From Erythrophleum ivorense (taxonomy: Eukaryota > Streptophyta > Magnoliopsida > Fabales > Fabaceae), in NCBI GenBank assembly GCA_026724425.1, contig JAIUCV010000023.1:5337958-5401957 (forward strand): a stretch of DNA of 64,000 bases, written 5' to 3'. This document shows, one piece after another, positions 11,457 through 24,984 of this stretch. A model generated the notes under the pieces. That model was given only the letters and a program-made list of their open reading frames with translations. It was not told where the DNA came from and searched no databases. The position numbers were made by a program, and so were the translations under genes. Numbering within the stretch: the stretch's first letter is position 1; each line of letters opens with the position of its first letter.

Positions 11457-12537
11457 TGTAATATTCACACTTTTAGTAGCAAAATTTCTTGTTACCAAAA
11501 GTCTCAAATGGGACAATAATGCAAAATAATGGATTTGTACCAATTCATTTCACAATTCCATTCATAACCAATTTGTTCCAACCAATCTACCATATATATA
11601 AGTATTAAATTCACAAAATTGTTCATATGCTCATTTTAGATTACAGATCATATAATAAAAATCAAATTTCAAAAATTCATAATTTGAGCTACACAACTCC
11701 GAATAGTACTGCAGAATTTAACCCCTAAAAAGACATGAAAACCACAATTATAACAGTATAAATAGTATTGCAGAATTCAATTTTTTTGGATCAAATTAAA
11801 AATTTTACCAAATATTATATAAAGCTTTGGAAAATGCAAACTTTGGCTTTTTGGAAAGCTTTATATGTCTTCTAATTGCCTACCTAATTTGTAGCCCAAA
11901 CTAGATCATTTGAGTGGTCAAAGGTAAAGAGACATTTTATGACTCAAATGATCCAAGATTTGGTTCTAAATGATACCAAATGAGTTCTAAAATATCATTT
12001 CTCATTTTTAACAAATTTTAATCCACAAATGACTCATATATGGCTAATCCATCATATAAAATCACCTAACAAATAAAAATAACCATCCCCCATATAAGAA
12101 TATGCATATACATATACATATAGGAATTCAAGGTACTAAATTACATTACATCATGTCTTACAAACTTTAAATGGTTGTTATAGGATATTCTAGTGCATCT
12201 AAACATGTTTGCATTTCTATACATCAAAATATAAGAGTACATATTCATATATACAATATTATCTCTTAAACTAAATTTCATTGTCAAAAGTGATCTTCCT
12301 AAACCTTTTGCATTTCTTTCTTTCTTCCTTGCATATCACCTGGCTATGGTTAGTAGAAATAGGGGAGAGTAAGATTCAAAGAATATTAATAGCTAATCCA
12401 ACATCCAAACACACATATGGTTCACTTAAGCACATCGAAGCAAATATACATGTCATACAATCATATTTAAACTATAATTTCATGCTCTAAGGATCCCATG
12501 GCTCTATCGAGAGCAAACCTATGCCCTAGGGACTTTT
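11457..12537 (-). mobile_element. Split LTR, piece 1 of 3 (minus strand)
   Basis: Left piece of a - strand LTR of the same family as 7910-10814. The stretch at about 12363-12400 (AGATTCAAAGAATATTAATAG) aligns with 9365-9400. The boundary at 11457 (TGTAATATTC) is inferred from terminus type. With the other two pieces (16010-16885 and 20505-21449) the total is 2902 bp, against 2905 bp for the intact relative, which strongly supports the reconstruction. A possible left duplication CAAAT (11452-11456) has only a partial match, CAAGC, at 24985. Confidence 0.72.
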
Positions 12538-15500
12538 TGTAATGTCTGATTTTCGTCAAACGATAGAAACAAATATGTTTTCAAAGCAAGTTCCTTGAAA
12601 TAAATTAGTTAAAGTCTTAAAAAATTTAAGTAGCATTCTAGACTCCTAAAAATAAAAATTCCAGGCTCAAATGGAAAGAAAAAAGAAGTTAGAATGAAGA
12701 AACGAATTTTTATGAAACGTTGACAAAACGTAATGACATTTTCGTAATTTTGGGTAAATTTTAGAATTCTCACAGGAGGGCTTTTTAAATGGAAAATTTG
12801 AGTTATTTAAGGTTTTTAGAGGCCTTAAAAATCATGGGAAACCTCAGGATAGTTAAAACCCCTTTAGTGTACGTCTTCTAACGTCAGTTGACCTAAATTT
12901 TGACCTTTTTATTCGAGAAGGTTTTAGCTCCAATTTGAGTGATTCCAAAGGAATTTTATAAAATTAGAAACCTAAATTTTATGATGGAAAAGACAGTTTT
13001 AAAAAAGGAGCTAAAACAAAGCTAAAACGAAAAAGCCAAGACAAAGGGACAAAATTAAAATTTTTAAAAATTGTTTCTTAACCTAGCTATATATAAGGAC
13101 ATGCCCTACCTCCTCCTTCATTTAGCTCACTTTGTTTCTGCCTTAAACCAGAGAAGAGAGCAAGAGAGTGAGGCGCACAAGAAGGAGAAGAAAGGAAAGA
13201 GAAAAGGCAAGTAGAAGGTATGATTTTTCATGGATTTTCATGTTTTCTCTTTAGCAAACTCTTTCTCATCCATCTTCCCTTCTTTTTTATGGTTTTGTTG
13301 AAGTTCTTGGATCTATTTTGAGGGCAGAATAGAGGGAAAATTTTGAATTCAAGGTAGGAAGTCTAGAAAGGTGAAAACAAGCAGGAAGAATCAAGGAAAT
13401 CAAGGTATTTTGTCATCTCTATACTTAATCTTCCTCCCTTCTTTTCTTGTGGATGGTTCAACCTAGGTAAGGCAAACCCTAAGGGGTTAAGTTTCTAGTT
13501 AAATCAAGGATGAATCTTAGGATTTAAGGGAGGAGAACAAGAATATGCAAAGAAAATAACAAAAGAACCATTAGATTACAAGATAGAAAGCCTAGGGTTT
13601 CAAGTGTCCCTTATAAATTTTGATTTGATACAATACTTTTTAGGCCTAAATAAGTTTTTGGATGAGCTACTAAGATCCCTAGAAAGCTCCTGACATGCAT
13701 CTTTCATCAAGAAAACAAAGAAAACTCCAAGGGTGCCAAGAAGGAGCATAGCCTTGACCTAAAAGACTTAAGGCACCTAGGGGAAGTTTTAATTTACTCC
13801 AAACTTATTTTTGAGTCATATATGATGGAAGAGGATGAGAGGAAGTTTTGAAAAAATTTTAGAAGCCATAGAAAGTGAGATGGTATCATAAGTTCCATAA
13901 TATGGCCAAAAGAAGCAACATGTAGTTAGGCTCCTTGTTCTAATTGTGTGATGACTCCAAGAGGTTTAAAATGAGTCAAGAGTCATAAATGGAAAGAAAG
14001 AATGGAGCCTAGAACTCAAATAATGGATGTTGCTTCATTAAGTGCATTTAGGAACCATACATGAACCATAAGACAACATTAGAGTTCCAAGTATATAGGT
14101 AACTTTGAGAATAGTTCCAAGAGCATAATTAATTCCTATTTTATATATTTAGGCCAAGAGAAATAAGCCTCACATCATTGTGAGTGTGTGGCCAAGGAAG
14201 GGAGTACATTTTCAAGAGGGAAAGTATGTTGTTGTAACAAAAGTAGCTCTCTCCTCTTTCTCTCATGCATGAATGTGTGCTTACCTTGTCTTTGAATGTA
14301 TGCATATGTGTTTTAAGCCATGAAAAGTGTTCTAGCATATGCCTATATCCCATGGTACCATGATGTCATATTATGTTTTCAAATGATGCTTAGTATGTTT
14401 ACTTTGATTTGCTTGAGTGTGATGAAGCCAAGAACCCACTAGCCATTGTGAGGATGAGCCAAGAACCCTTGAGAATAGTTGAGACAAAGTCTAGAGTCTT
14501 CCAAGAGTAAGACTTAGTTCAAGGCCTTTAAAAAAAAGGATAAGGCAAGTCCAATAACCTTGAAGAGAATGGGTAAGGCTAATTCACTTACTTGGCAAGC
14601 TTATGTATGCTTTGTATAACTTGTTCAAATGCCAATAATGCTTCTTGAATGATCATACTTTCCATTATGCTCATGCATGCATTTTTAAGACTTGAATTAC
14701 ATTCTTTATGTATAATTGAAAGGGAGATGAGCTGTTGGGATTTTTTGAATCTCATTCCCTCCTCTCCAATGTCTTAATATGTTAGGTAGACCAAATGAGC
14801 AAGGTAATGGAAGCTATCAAGTTGAAAGATGAAAGATTGACAAAGGAATTGTTGTATTATTCATTTTGTAACCATATGAGTGGCAAGTGTTGTAATCCAT
14901 CATTGCATATATTGTATGACTTTATAAACATATGTAAATATGTATATGTATCATGTATGTATAAGATTTAATGCCATATGTATGATAGAGCACATTTTGG
15001 TTATGGAATGGCAAACTTGATACATACATCCTTATGTATAGCTTGGGGTGAATGAGCGAGTTTTTGATTTCTGGGTTTATATACCTTTAAGACATGTTTA
15101 GTAGGCCATTTTGGTACTTTCTGATGTGCTCAAGTGGCCATGGTTGCCATAGAAACCAAAATGGACCATTTGAACCCCTTATGAGACATAAAAGTGACCA
15201 TTTTACAACCCAATATCAAAATCTGACCAAATGAATGAATTTGCTCATGAAATTTGTCATTTATATAGATCTCATCCAAAGATTTTTGAAAAGTTAAAGA
15301 CCAGATTATTTGGAGCTCTGTGGAATTAATTACGATTTTTCAAAATTGGCATTTTTTTACTATTCTGATGTAGACATTGTTCATTTTGTCAGTTGCTTAG
15401 ATTGTGTCATTTGAGGGGCATATATATCCAATGCTCATAAAATGTTACAGACATAAACTAAATATGATAAGCTTTCCATGGCCACTGACATCACCCCAAT

Positions 15501-16009
15501 TGGATATCTAAGCAAGGATATATGAATTTTTGAAGTTGGAGGACAGTACTAGTAGCGACAGGCAACCTCTAGTATTGTTCCATCAATTTCCTATGGCTAG
15601 CAGTCCCATTTTTGGTCTGGAATTATTTTTAGATAAAGCAGGCACCTGTATCTTTTTACAATGGTATAGTATGCTTGATTTTGATTTTCCTAGAATTAGT
15701 TATGATTTTTCAAAATTCATGTTAGAATTTTGGAATTCCAACCCTGGGCTGCATCAATGATTTCAATGTATACCATCCACTTGCATGAGTCCTAGGCCAC
15801 TACTTGAGATGGATGTGAGTTGTATTTGTGTAATTAAATATAATAATGAGATGAATAAACCCATATGGTCCATAGGACATTGAATGAAAAAAATTTATGA
15901 TGATACAATGTAATTAAATTAATTATTTTTAATAGCTTTCCTTCTTCCTCTTGTGTTGTTCATGGAAGGAAGCCTAAAATTTGTATGAGATGAGTTCAAT
16001 AATGTTACA
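12538..16009 (+). mobile_element. Solo LTR 4, 3472 bp, nested in the split LTR
   Basis: Begins TGTAATGTCTG, ends AATGTTACA and is flanked by a perfect CTTTT duplication (12533-12537 and 16010-16014). It carries a clear TATA box (TATATATAAGG, 13088-13098), 550 bp from its start, then a leader with purine-rich AGAAGGAGAAG stretches and possible splice donors (GGTATG near 13218). That leaves a very long U5 of about 2.9 kb. It is homologous along its length to 16886-20504, 21450-24984 and 28086-31762. It is self-nesting: it sits inside an LTR of a related family in opposite orientation. Short frames inside (for example 14141-14353, 15530-15760) are not protein-like. Confidence 0.93.
13088..13098 (+). 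promoter_or_regulatory. TATA box of solo LTR 4
   Basis: TATATATAAGG at 550 bp from the LTR start; the same position carries TATATATAAG (17439), TTATATTAG (21997) and TTATAAAA (28624) in the three relatives. Confidence 0.75.
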
Positions 16010-16885
16010 CTTTTAGCCTAGCATCACCTAATATTTAGGGACTTTTGGTTTAACCTCATCCCTTTTCAAGGACTTTGACTTAGTCTTATCTACAATTAGG
16101 ACTTTCAGTTTAATCTCACCCCTTCACCTCACCCATTATCAAGGGACTTTTGACATAGTTGCATCCATTTAAGAGCCAATCCAATTTCAAATGCAAATAA
16201 ACGTCTACAATGGCATATTATGCTCAACCAATCGACAAATCACACAATTGGCAAATAATACACACAAGTAACCAAAACTTAAGCAAACCATCTATACATA
16301 TATATGAATAAAAGAAAAGCTACCTTAACACAAAATTCTAACTAGTTCCCCTTGGTTTCCTTTCCTTCTTCCATGGCCTTACACTCACACTTGGATGAGA
16401 ATTCAATTATTTAGCCTAAAAACATCAAATAGAGGATAAAACAATCAATGGAACCATATTTATACTTATGCTAGCCTTACACAGACAAATTAGGGTTTTA
16501 GGTGTACTTCTGGCCTACTTGTATGCCTTAAGAAATAACTCTTATAATTCAACTTCTTGGCTCCAAAATCTCACTTGATATGAGCCATATAACTTTAACA
16601 GAACTCATTAGAGTTATCACATGCATGGTTAAACAAATATAACACCACGTTGCTTCTTTAGGCTTAACTAAACCCTAAATTTTCACCTTTCAAAATAAGG
16701 CTTCTAAATTCATTCTAATAGCCCTATTAGTGTTTATAATTTATATCAAAACCACTTATAACCTTAGAATCATTGAAATAACTCCCTAGGTACCAAAACT
16801 ATGTCTTGGCCAAGACACACATTATGCCTAGATTCTCTGGAGTTTTGTTTGCAACTTAAGGAATTGTAAAGTTTTAGGATATCCA
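16010..16885 (-). mobile_element. Split LTR, piece 2 of 3
   Basis: Middle piece of the - strand LTR, between nested solo LTRs 4 and 5. Its text (GGACTTTTGG, then TCAAGGGACTTTTGAC, then AAAAGCTACCTTAACAC at about 16313-16330) parallels 9595-9910 of the intact relative, where AGCTACCTTATT also occurs. No coding sequence. Confidence 0.75.
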
Positions 16886-19800
16886 TATAATATCTTATTT
16901 TTGTCAAACGATAGAAACGGGTGCATTTTCAAAGTGAGTCACCAAAAAATGAATTATTTAAGGTCCTAAAAAATTTAAGTAGCATTCTAGACTCCTAAAA
17001 ATGAGAATCCCAAACTTAGATGGAAAGAAAAAATGGAGCTAGAATGAAGAAATGAAATTTAATGAAAGACTTACGAAACGTAATGAGATTTTCGTAATTT
17101 TGAACAAATTTTAGAATTCACACAGGAGGACTTTTTAAATGAAGGTTTTGAGTTCTTTGGGTTTTCAGAGGCCCTAAAAACCATGGGAAGCCCCGAGATA
17201 GTTAAAACTCTTCTAGTGGACATTTTTCAATATCGATGCACCCGAACTTTGATAGATTCATTCGGGAAGGTTTTAGCTCCGATTTGAGTGATTCCAAAGG
17301 TATTTTACTAAATTGGGAACCTAAATTTTATAATGGAAAAGAAGGTTCTAAAAAAGGAGCTAAAATGAACTAGAAACGAAAACACCAAGAACAAATGGCA
17401 AAATAGAAATTTTTTGAAAAGTCTTTCTTCCTCCCACCTATATATAAGTGGCACCCCACCTCCTCATTCATTCAGCCCATTATGTTTCTACCTCAAACCA
17501 GAGAAAACCCCTAAGGAAAGAGGTGCACAAGAGGAAGAGAAAGAGGAGGAGAAATCAAAGGCAAAAGGTATGGATTTTTTGTTATTTTTTTCATACTCTT
17601 TTCTTAGAAAATCTCTTCTTCTCCATTTTCCTTTCTTTCTTATGATTATATTGAAGTATATGAATCTATTTTAAGGGAAGAACAAAGGGGAAAGTTCGGA
17701 TTTGAAAAGAGGAGGCCAAAGAAGGGAATATTTAAGTAAGAAAACAAGAAAAAATAAGGTAATTTCTCCTTCCATGATTGCTACCCCTTGCTCCTCTTCT
17801 CTCCTTGGTTTACCCCACTTAAGAAGCTATGGGAGGGCTTAGATTTTGGGCAAAACTAAGGGTGAATCTTAGAAAAAAAAGTGTGGAGAATAAGAATATG
17901 CAAAGAGAATTAACAAATAACCATGAGAATTTAAGATAGTAAATCTAGGGTTTCATGTGTTCCTTATAAAATCTGATTTGATGCCTTAATTTCTATTCCT
18001 AAATGAAAGTTTAAATGAGCTCCTAAGATCCCTAGAAGTCTCCCCATGTGCTTCCTCCATTAAGAAAACAAAGCAAAGTCCATTAGTGCCATATTGCTTC
18101 TTAGTCTCAGCTTAAAAGGGTTAGGATACCTAGGGAGAGTTTTAGATTTTTTCAAGCTCATTTTTTAGTCATATATGATGAGTGAAAATGAGGAAAAGCC
18201 TTGGAAAAAATTTAGGAGGCCTAGAGAATGAATTGGTGTCTTATGTTGCATAATATGACCTAAAGAAATAACATGTAGTTAGACTCTTTGTTTTAATTGT
18301 GTGATGACTCCAAAAAGCTTAAAAGGAGTTAATAATCATATATGAAAGGAAAAAATAGAGTCTAGAATTTATTTGATGGGTGTTTCTTCATTAAGTGCAT
18401 TCTTGGAACCATAAAGGGGTTAATAAACCAAGTTAGTATTTAAAGAAGATGTGTGGCCTTAGAATTAATTCCATGAACCTAATTAGCTTCTATAAATTAT
18501 GTTTAGGCTAAGAGAAACTAATCTCATACCTTTGTGTATGTGAGGCTGAGGAAGGGAGAGCAAATTCAAAGAGAAAAGTGTGTGGTTGCATCCAAGGTAG
18601 CTCACTCCTCTTTCTCTCATGCATGAATGTGTGCTTGACTTATCTTTGAATGTGTGTATATGTGTTTTAAGCTATGAAAAATATTTTAGCATAAATTTTT
18701 ATTCCATAGTGCTATGATATTACATTATGCTTTCATATGATGCTTATTATGTGTGCTTGAGTTTGCTTAAGTGTGGTGAAGCCAAGAATCCTTAAAATTG
18801 GTTGAGACAAAGTAAAGAGTCTCCTAAGAGTGAGGTTGACTCCCAAGAATAAGGTTAAATCAAAAACCTCTTAAAGAAATAGGTGAGACTAATCCACGTA
18901 CTTAGCAAGCCTATATATGCCATGTATGACTTGTTCAAATGTAAGAATGCTTCTTGAATGATTATACACTCTATGATACTCATGCATGCATTTTCAAGAC
19001 TTATTTTGCATCCTTTATGTATGATTGAAAGGGAGATAAACTATTAGGATTCTTTGAATTTCATTCCCTCCTCTTCCATGTTCTAACATGCTAGGTGGAC
19101 CAAGTAGACAAGATAATGGGAGACCACACCTTGGAAGATGAGATTATGACAACAAAATGCATGAATTTTACTTATTTATGGTCATATGAATGGCAAAGTG
19201 GCTTTGTATATATTATTTTTTAGATGTAAGCTCATGTATGAATGTAAAATGATGTATAACTCTTGTATAGACTATATGTGGTATGGAATCAATAGAAATG
19301 GAAATTTTGGCTTCTTGATGGCTTGGTGCATTAGTGTATTGATGGAAATGGAATGGCCAAATTAAGATACATGAGATTTAGAACCACTTGGACAATTTTA
19401 TACAAGTTATATTCATGCTTTTAAATTTTCTCAAGAGGTGCTAAACATCAAAGGAGGCCATATGGACACATTTGGTATCTAATATAGAGCAAATTTGACC
19501 ATATTGGTAAGTTATACCTCTTTTTGTCCAAGTGAGCTCTTCTTGGTCTGAGATTTGATATGATCTAGAACTTGTTGAGAGCTTTTTGGGAAGCTAAAGT
19601 GTAGAATTTTTTGAGGTTTATGAAATATTTGATGAATTTTCAAAGTTAAAATTTTTTCTGATTTTGGTTCAGTGCACTGTTCATTTTGGTCCGAAATTAA
19701 ACTATGTCACTCATGAGGCAAATGATGTCCAATTGCTAAGAAATTTTACAAAGAGAAACTAGACCTTCCCAATAACTTGTACCAACTAGAAGAACCTCAT

Positions 19801-20504
19801 TTGGATGTCTAGGGAGGGAGATAAATTTTTGAAGTTTCTGTCCAGTATTAGGCGTCTAGTCAGACCTATGTTATTGTTTGATTAGTTTTCGAGGCTTGGA
19901 CATCCCTGAATTGGTCTGAAGTTATTTTTCCCTCTATCTAACATTCGTAGCTTTCCATATTGGTATCATTTGCATGGATTGAATTTTTGTAGAATTAATT
20001 GGATATTTTTGAAGTTTATAGCAGAAATCTGTATCAATACCAATAACTAGTCAAACCTCTATACCCTTTCAAATGTCAAATGTATTTTGTGTGATGTTTC
20101 ATGACCTAGACATATTTTTAGCATAAAGTAGACATCTATAAATTTCTAGAATGGTAAAGAATGCATGATTTTGATTTTTTTAGAATTAGTTATGATTTTT
20201 CAAAGTTTGTGACAGAAAGTGAAAAATTCTGGTCGAGGTTGCAACTATGAATTTTGTGTACTCCCTTACTTGGCACGAGTTCTAGGCTACTTTTGGTTAT
20301 GGAATTGAGTTGTATCTATGTAATTAAATATGAGAATATGATACATGAGCTTACATGGTCCACGAGACACTAAATGAAAAATTTATACACTACGCAACAC
20401 TAAAATATTCATTAATTTAATTGCTTTTTCTTACCTCCTATGGGAGATGCATGGTTTAAGGCATGAGAATAGCATGAAATAAGTTAGAAAGTTATGTTGT
20501 TACA
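16886..20504 (+). mobile_element. Solo LTR 5, 3619 bp, nested in the split LTR
   Basis: Begins TATAATATCTTA (the expected TG has become TA, a G-to-A change) and ends GTTGTTACA. It is flanked by a perfect ATCCA duplication (16881-16885 and 20505-20509). The first 270 bp align readily with 12538-12800 (GTCAAACGATAGAAAC, then CTAGACTCCTAAAAAT). The TATA box TATATATAAG is at 17439-17448, 553 bp from the start. No internal region. The frames at 17414-17674 lie in the leader and are low complexity. Confidence 0.92.
17439..17448 (+). promoter_or_regulatory. TATA box of solo LTR 5
   Basis: TATATATAAG, 553 bp from the LTR start and followed by GGCACCCCACCTCCTC; equivalent in position to the box at 13088. 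Confidence 0.75.
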
Positions 20505-21449
20505 ATCCATGCTTCATTTCTTACTTAATTATGATATTAGAGACCTTATTTAACTCTTTAGGGTTTTAAATCTCTCAAGGTCCAATCCAAACTCTAAGTG
20601 AGTCATGAGCTATTCTTTAAGTTCTTTATTAATTCTAATTATATATTCTTAATCTTCACTGTTCAAAACCCTTAATTCCACCATGAATTCATCAAGCTTA
20701 ATTCTCCCTCTTCTTCCCCTTTTCTTGGGCAAACAAGTGATGGCTAGGGTTCCAAAGTCACATAAGTTATCTTAACCTAAACCACACATCATTTGAAAGT
20801 GCTTTAAATAGAAATTTTTTTGGTGCAATGGGTTTCATTAAAGAAGCTTCTTCATATAAGAGTTCAACTACAAAACTCATTCTTTTAAGAAACCAAAATG
20901 ACTAAGACAAAGAGGAGAAAGAGTAAAAAAGAGCTTACAACTACATCATATGCAAATTTTCCATGTTTACTTACCTTAATGTAGCTTATTTCCCTTCCTT
21001 TCCTTCTTCTTTGATCATGCCATAAGAGAGCTCCAATGGCTACCTTAGGTTTGCCAAAATGAAGGAGTGAGGGGTGGTATTTATATAAGGGAGTTAGGGT
21101 TTCATAACTTTTAAAATATCAATTTTGCCCTTACACTTCAATTCCACTATTTTGGCTCATTTCTTTATATTTTTAGAAATCAAAAACTCCATAACAAAAT
21201 TTAGACTCTTCTCTTCATTAAAAATATCTATTTTAAGGTTATAACAACTTCAAACACTCAAAAAAAAAATCGATCAAAGTTATAGTCAAGTAAGGCTCTA
21301 AACTGGACACCATGAGGTGTTTAATCAAACATCATCATTTAGTTATTCTACTAACATTATTTCATCATATTATGATGAGAAATATTAATTTCTCAAACCA
21401 ATTCTCATATTTTCTAAATCTCTAAATTTTTCATTGATTAGGCCTATAT
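20505..21449 (-). mobile_element. Split LTR, piece 3 of 3 (contains its TATA box)
   Basis: Last piece, holding the 5' part of the LTR on the - strand. A TATA box (TTATATAAGG on +, 21081-21090) lies about 360 bp from the right end, matching the offset in the intact relative. The right end is placed at 21449 because the next LTR begins at 21450 and because the summed pieces then equal the relative's length. The terminal dinucleotide is not clean here. Unlike 7910-10814, no palindrome array is visible upstream of the TATA box. Confidence 0.68.
21081..21090 (-). promoter_or_regulatory. TATA box of the split LTR
   Basis: CCTTATATAA on the - strand, preceding a pyrimidine-rich leader when read on +. 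Offset about 360 bp from the LTR start. Confidence 0.6.
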
Positions 21450-24400
21450 TGTAATAACCAATTTTCTAGAAACTAAATTGAACCGGATAAAATGAGAAAG
21501 GAACATCCTAAAGCAAAGCAAATTAAGACCAATTGATATTAGAATATTGATTAGAACATTTAAAAATGTGATTGAGAGTCTAAGGATAGTCTGAAAATAG
21601 AGTCAAAATAGCTAAACGAATTAAATGAATAATGTAATAGTAAAATCGTAATTTTAGGAAACTTTTTAAAAACACAAATGATGGAGCTTTAAATGGAAAA
21701 ATTAAGTTTTCTAAAGTTCTCAGATGCCTTAAAAACCATAGAAATCCTTAGAATGGTTAAAACCCTTTCGATGTATGCTTTAGGTCGTCAGTTGACCGAA
21801 ACTTTGATCGAATCATTCAGAGTTGTTCTGAATCCAATAAATTTGAAATCAAAAGAATTTTATGAATTAGAGACCTAAATTTTATGATGGAAAAGACAAT
21901 TCTAAAAAAGAATTTGAAATGAGTTTAAATGGAGAAAACAAATTTAGTGACATAGTCAGAATTTTGGAAATTGTTACAACAACCCTTCCTCGCTTCTTAT
22001 ATTAGCACGCCACCTCTTTCCCTCATTACCACTAACTCTAATCTACCTTAGAATAGAACCAGAACCATCTTGAAGTGGTGCACCAAGGAGGGAGAAAAGG
22101 GAGGAGAAACAAAGCCAAAAAGGTAAAATTTTGCTTCTTTTTCATACTCTTGAATGGTGGTGATTTATGGTTGTTTTAGTAGAAGGAAGGAAGAGTTTGG
22201 AAAAAACTTTGGAAGCTTGAGAAACACTATTTAACAAGAAAGCAAACAAGGTAAGTTTCATCTTGAATAACTTGCTTTCTTGGTTCTTCCATGGAGTTTT
22301 CCATTTTGGCCAAAACTAGAAAAAACACATGGCGTAGTTACCATAATGGTAGGTCTTTTAGCCAAGTTAGCGTCAAGAACACAACTGTTAGATTAATTTT
22401 TTTTTTCACTAGTGAAATGAATAAAAGGAAAAAAGATGCTTGGTACCATATAGGAAGTTTGATTTCAATCCAAACTTGATAGAAAATGGGGTTTTGAAGC
22501 ATAGAGAATCATATGGATCAAATAGAACTACAAAAGAAGCATTTGGTAACAAGTTATAGAAATTAGGGTTTTGATTGCACCTAGAGATTTATGAAACTTT
22601 CTATGATAATTTAACTTATGTGAGAGTATAATTGAGTATATAAGAGACCTAGGAAGCTTTATGAGTGCCATTTCCTTAAGAAAAATTAACAAAACTCCAT
22701 GGGTGGCAATCTTGGTACATGTCTTGGCCAAGGAGTGTATGAAGTGCCTAAGGAGAGTTTTCTTTGATTCTAAAGATAGAAATGGTCTGAATATGAATTA
22801 TGAATACCAAAGGAACTATTGGTTTAAATTCAGGAACCATATTTTGAAAGTTAGAAGTTTAGGATTCCATTATGCATAAAGAAGCAACTTCATGTTAGAC
22901 TTTTTTATTTGAATTTGTGATAAATGTAATAAATTTAAATGGAGTAATATGACTTATCTTGAGTGAGAAATTGGAGTCAAGATAATAAATTGTATGAGTT
23001 GCTTCATTATACTACAATATAGAGCCATATAGAAGCCTAGAACTAGAAGTAGTTTGTATAAGGCTTATGTAAGGTTAGGGATGGTTCCATTGATGTGTTT
23101 ATGTTTTGTTTGATGTGTCTAGACCAAGTAAGTCAAGCCTCTCCTAAGTGTGTGTGTGAGGCCGAGAAGAAGGACTAGGAAACTAAGGAAGAACTTTGTG
23201 CATTCTTAAAAAGGTAACTCTTCATCCATTCTTATATGTTTGTCTTGGTTGTTTGATTGTTATTAAATGTTTGTATGTGTATTTGAATCATGAAACATGC
23301 TTATTACTATTGATTTGATGAATTGACATCATTATGCTTCTTGAAATGCTCTTAGATTGTGTAAAGGCTCTAATGGGTAAAGTTGTGTTAAAAGTCTCTT
23401 AAATTGGGTAAGGTGATGCCAAAAGTCTCATGGAATAAGTGAAACTAAGTCAAAAGTCCCTAAAATAATTGGATGAGGCTAGACCAAAAGTCTTTAGAAT
23501 TTCATTTTAACTTTCATGAATCCATTTGATTTTATAAATATGATTATGTGTGATGCTTGATTCCTAATGATGCATGTTTGCCTTTTTAACATGATAACAT
23601 GCCATATAAGTGTATTTGAAGGCTGATTGAGCTATTGAAATTCATTGAACTTCACTTTCCCCCATATTATCTCTAACCATGTCTAAGGAAATCTCAAAAG
23701 GCAAAGAATGAGAGCCAATAAGCATGAATTATGTAACTTTGACAATGGTTTCAATTTTCATATATTATATTGTTAATGAAAATTTATAATTGATATTTTT
23801 GTAATGTAAAAACTCCAACATATGTAAAAGTATAAGATTATGTTGTAAATGACAATTATAATTGTGGAAATGCAAGAACATGTGATTTAGGTATATGTGC
23901 GGCATGGAAAGTGTGTGTATAAGGCCAAGTGAGGGAGTGCTTTTGAGTTCCATGATATTTGGAACCTAATGAGATGGCCATATATGTTGTAATTTATGTT
24001 TTGGACATGCTTAAATGGTCACTTGCACTAAGGAATTTCATTTTGGATCATTTGATGCTAATTTGAGCCATAATTTACCCTTAAACCAAAATTATATTAA
24101 ATGAATGAATTTTGACATAAAATTTGGCAGGAAATTAGATCTCATTGAGATCTTTTTACAAAGCTAAATAATATATTTTTTGGAGCTTTGTAGAATTTAT
24201 TATAATTTTTCAAAATTGACTAAAAAATACAGATTTGCCTATGCACTATTCATTTAGTCAGTTCTAGTTTTTTAGGTATTTGAGGGGCTAATGAACTTCA
24301 ATTCTCATGAAATTTTACAAGCATATAGTTGTCATCATAAGCTTTTTATAGCCACTAAGATCATTCTATTTAGAGTTGTGTAACTTAAGTTATGCATGTC

Positions 24401-24984
24401 CAAAGTTTTATATCTGTATATATATGAAATTCTATTAGTGTTCTTGTTCCATTAGATTTTCATAGCTCAAACGAATTTTTTTTATCTAAAATTTTTGCAA
24501 CATGTATTTTATATCATGAGCTTTCTAGAAAGCCCTCATTTGCATGATTCGAAGCTCTTTAGCTCAAGATATGAATTTTTAAAGTTTGTGACTGAATTAC
24601 AGAGCTATGAAAAATGATGATATGACGTTAGTTTGTAATGTATGGCATAAACCTGAAATTTCTTGCTTCTTTTTTGTGATGTTTCTATTTAAGCAAATAT
24701 ATTAAGGTTGAATTTCTAAATTGGTAAATTAAAATGGTACATTTAAGCTAAATTGAAGTATTTGCACCTTTAATGTCGATTATTTCCGTTGCTAAAGGTG
24801 TCAAATTTAAAGACATGGATGTTATAAGCATATGGGCATGTAATTCATGGGATATTATATTATGGTATGACAAATATTGATTCTTTTTAATTCTGATTAG
24901 TCTTTCCTGACCCTATAATCCTTTTTTAATTAATTTATTATATTATTTAGGGACTATTTTGATTCATAAAATATAGGTATTACA
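21450..24984 (+). mobile_element. LTR 6, 3535 bp, relative of solo LTRs 4 and 5, no clean duplication
   Basis: Begins TGTAATAACC and ends GGTATTACA, a terminal inverted match of TGTAATA. It is homologous to 12538-16009 throughout but more diverged. The TATA-like TTATATTAG is at 21997, 547 bp from the start, as in its relatives. Flanking bases (TATAT left, CAAGC right) do not match, so either one end has been lost or the copy arose by recombination between elements. No primer site follows. Short frames within it are not protein-like. Confidence 0.8.

Noticed and set aside
17414..17674. 86-codon frame rich in K and E
   Set aside because: It is the purine-rich leader just upstream and downstream of an LTR TATA box; low complexity and not conserved in relatives.
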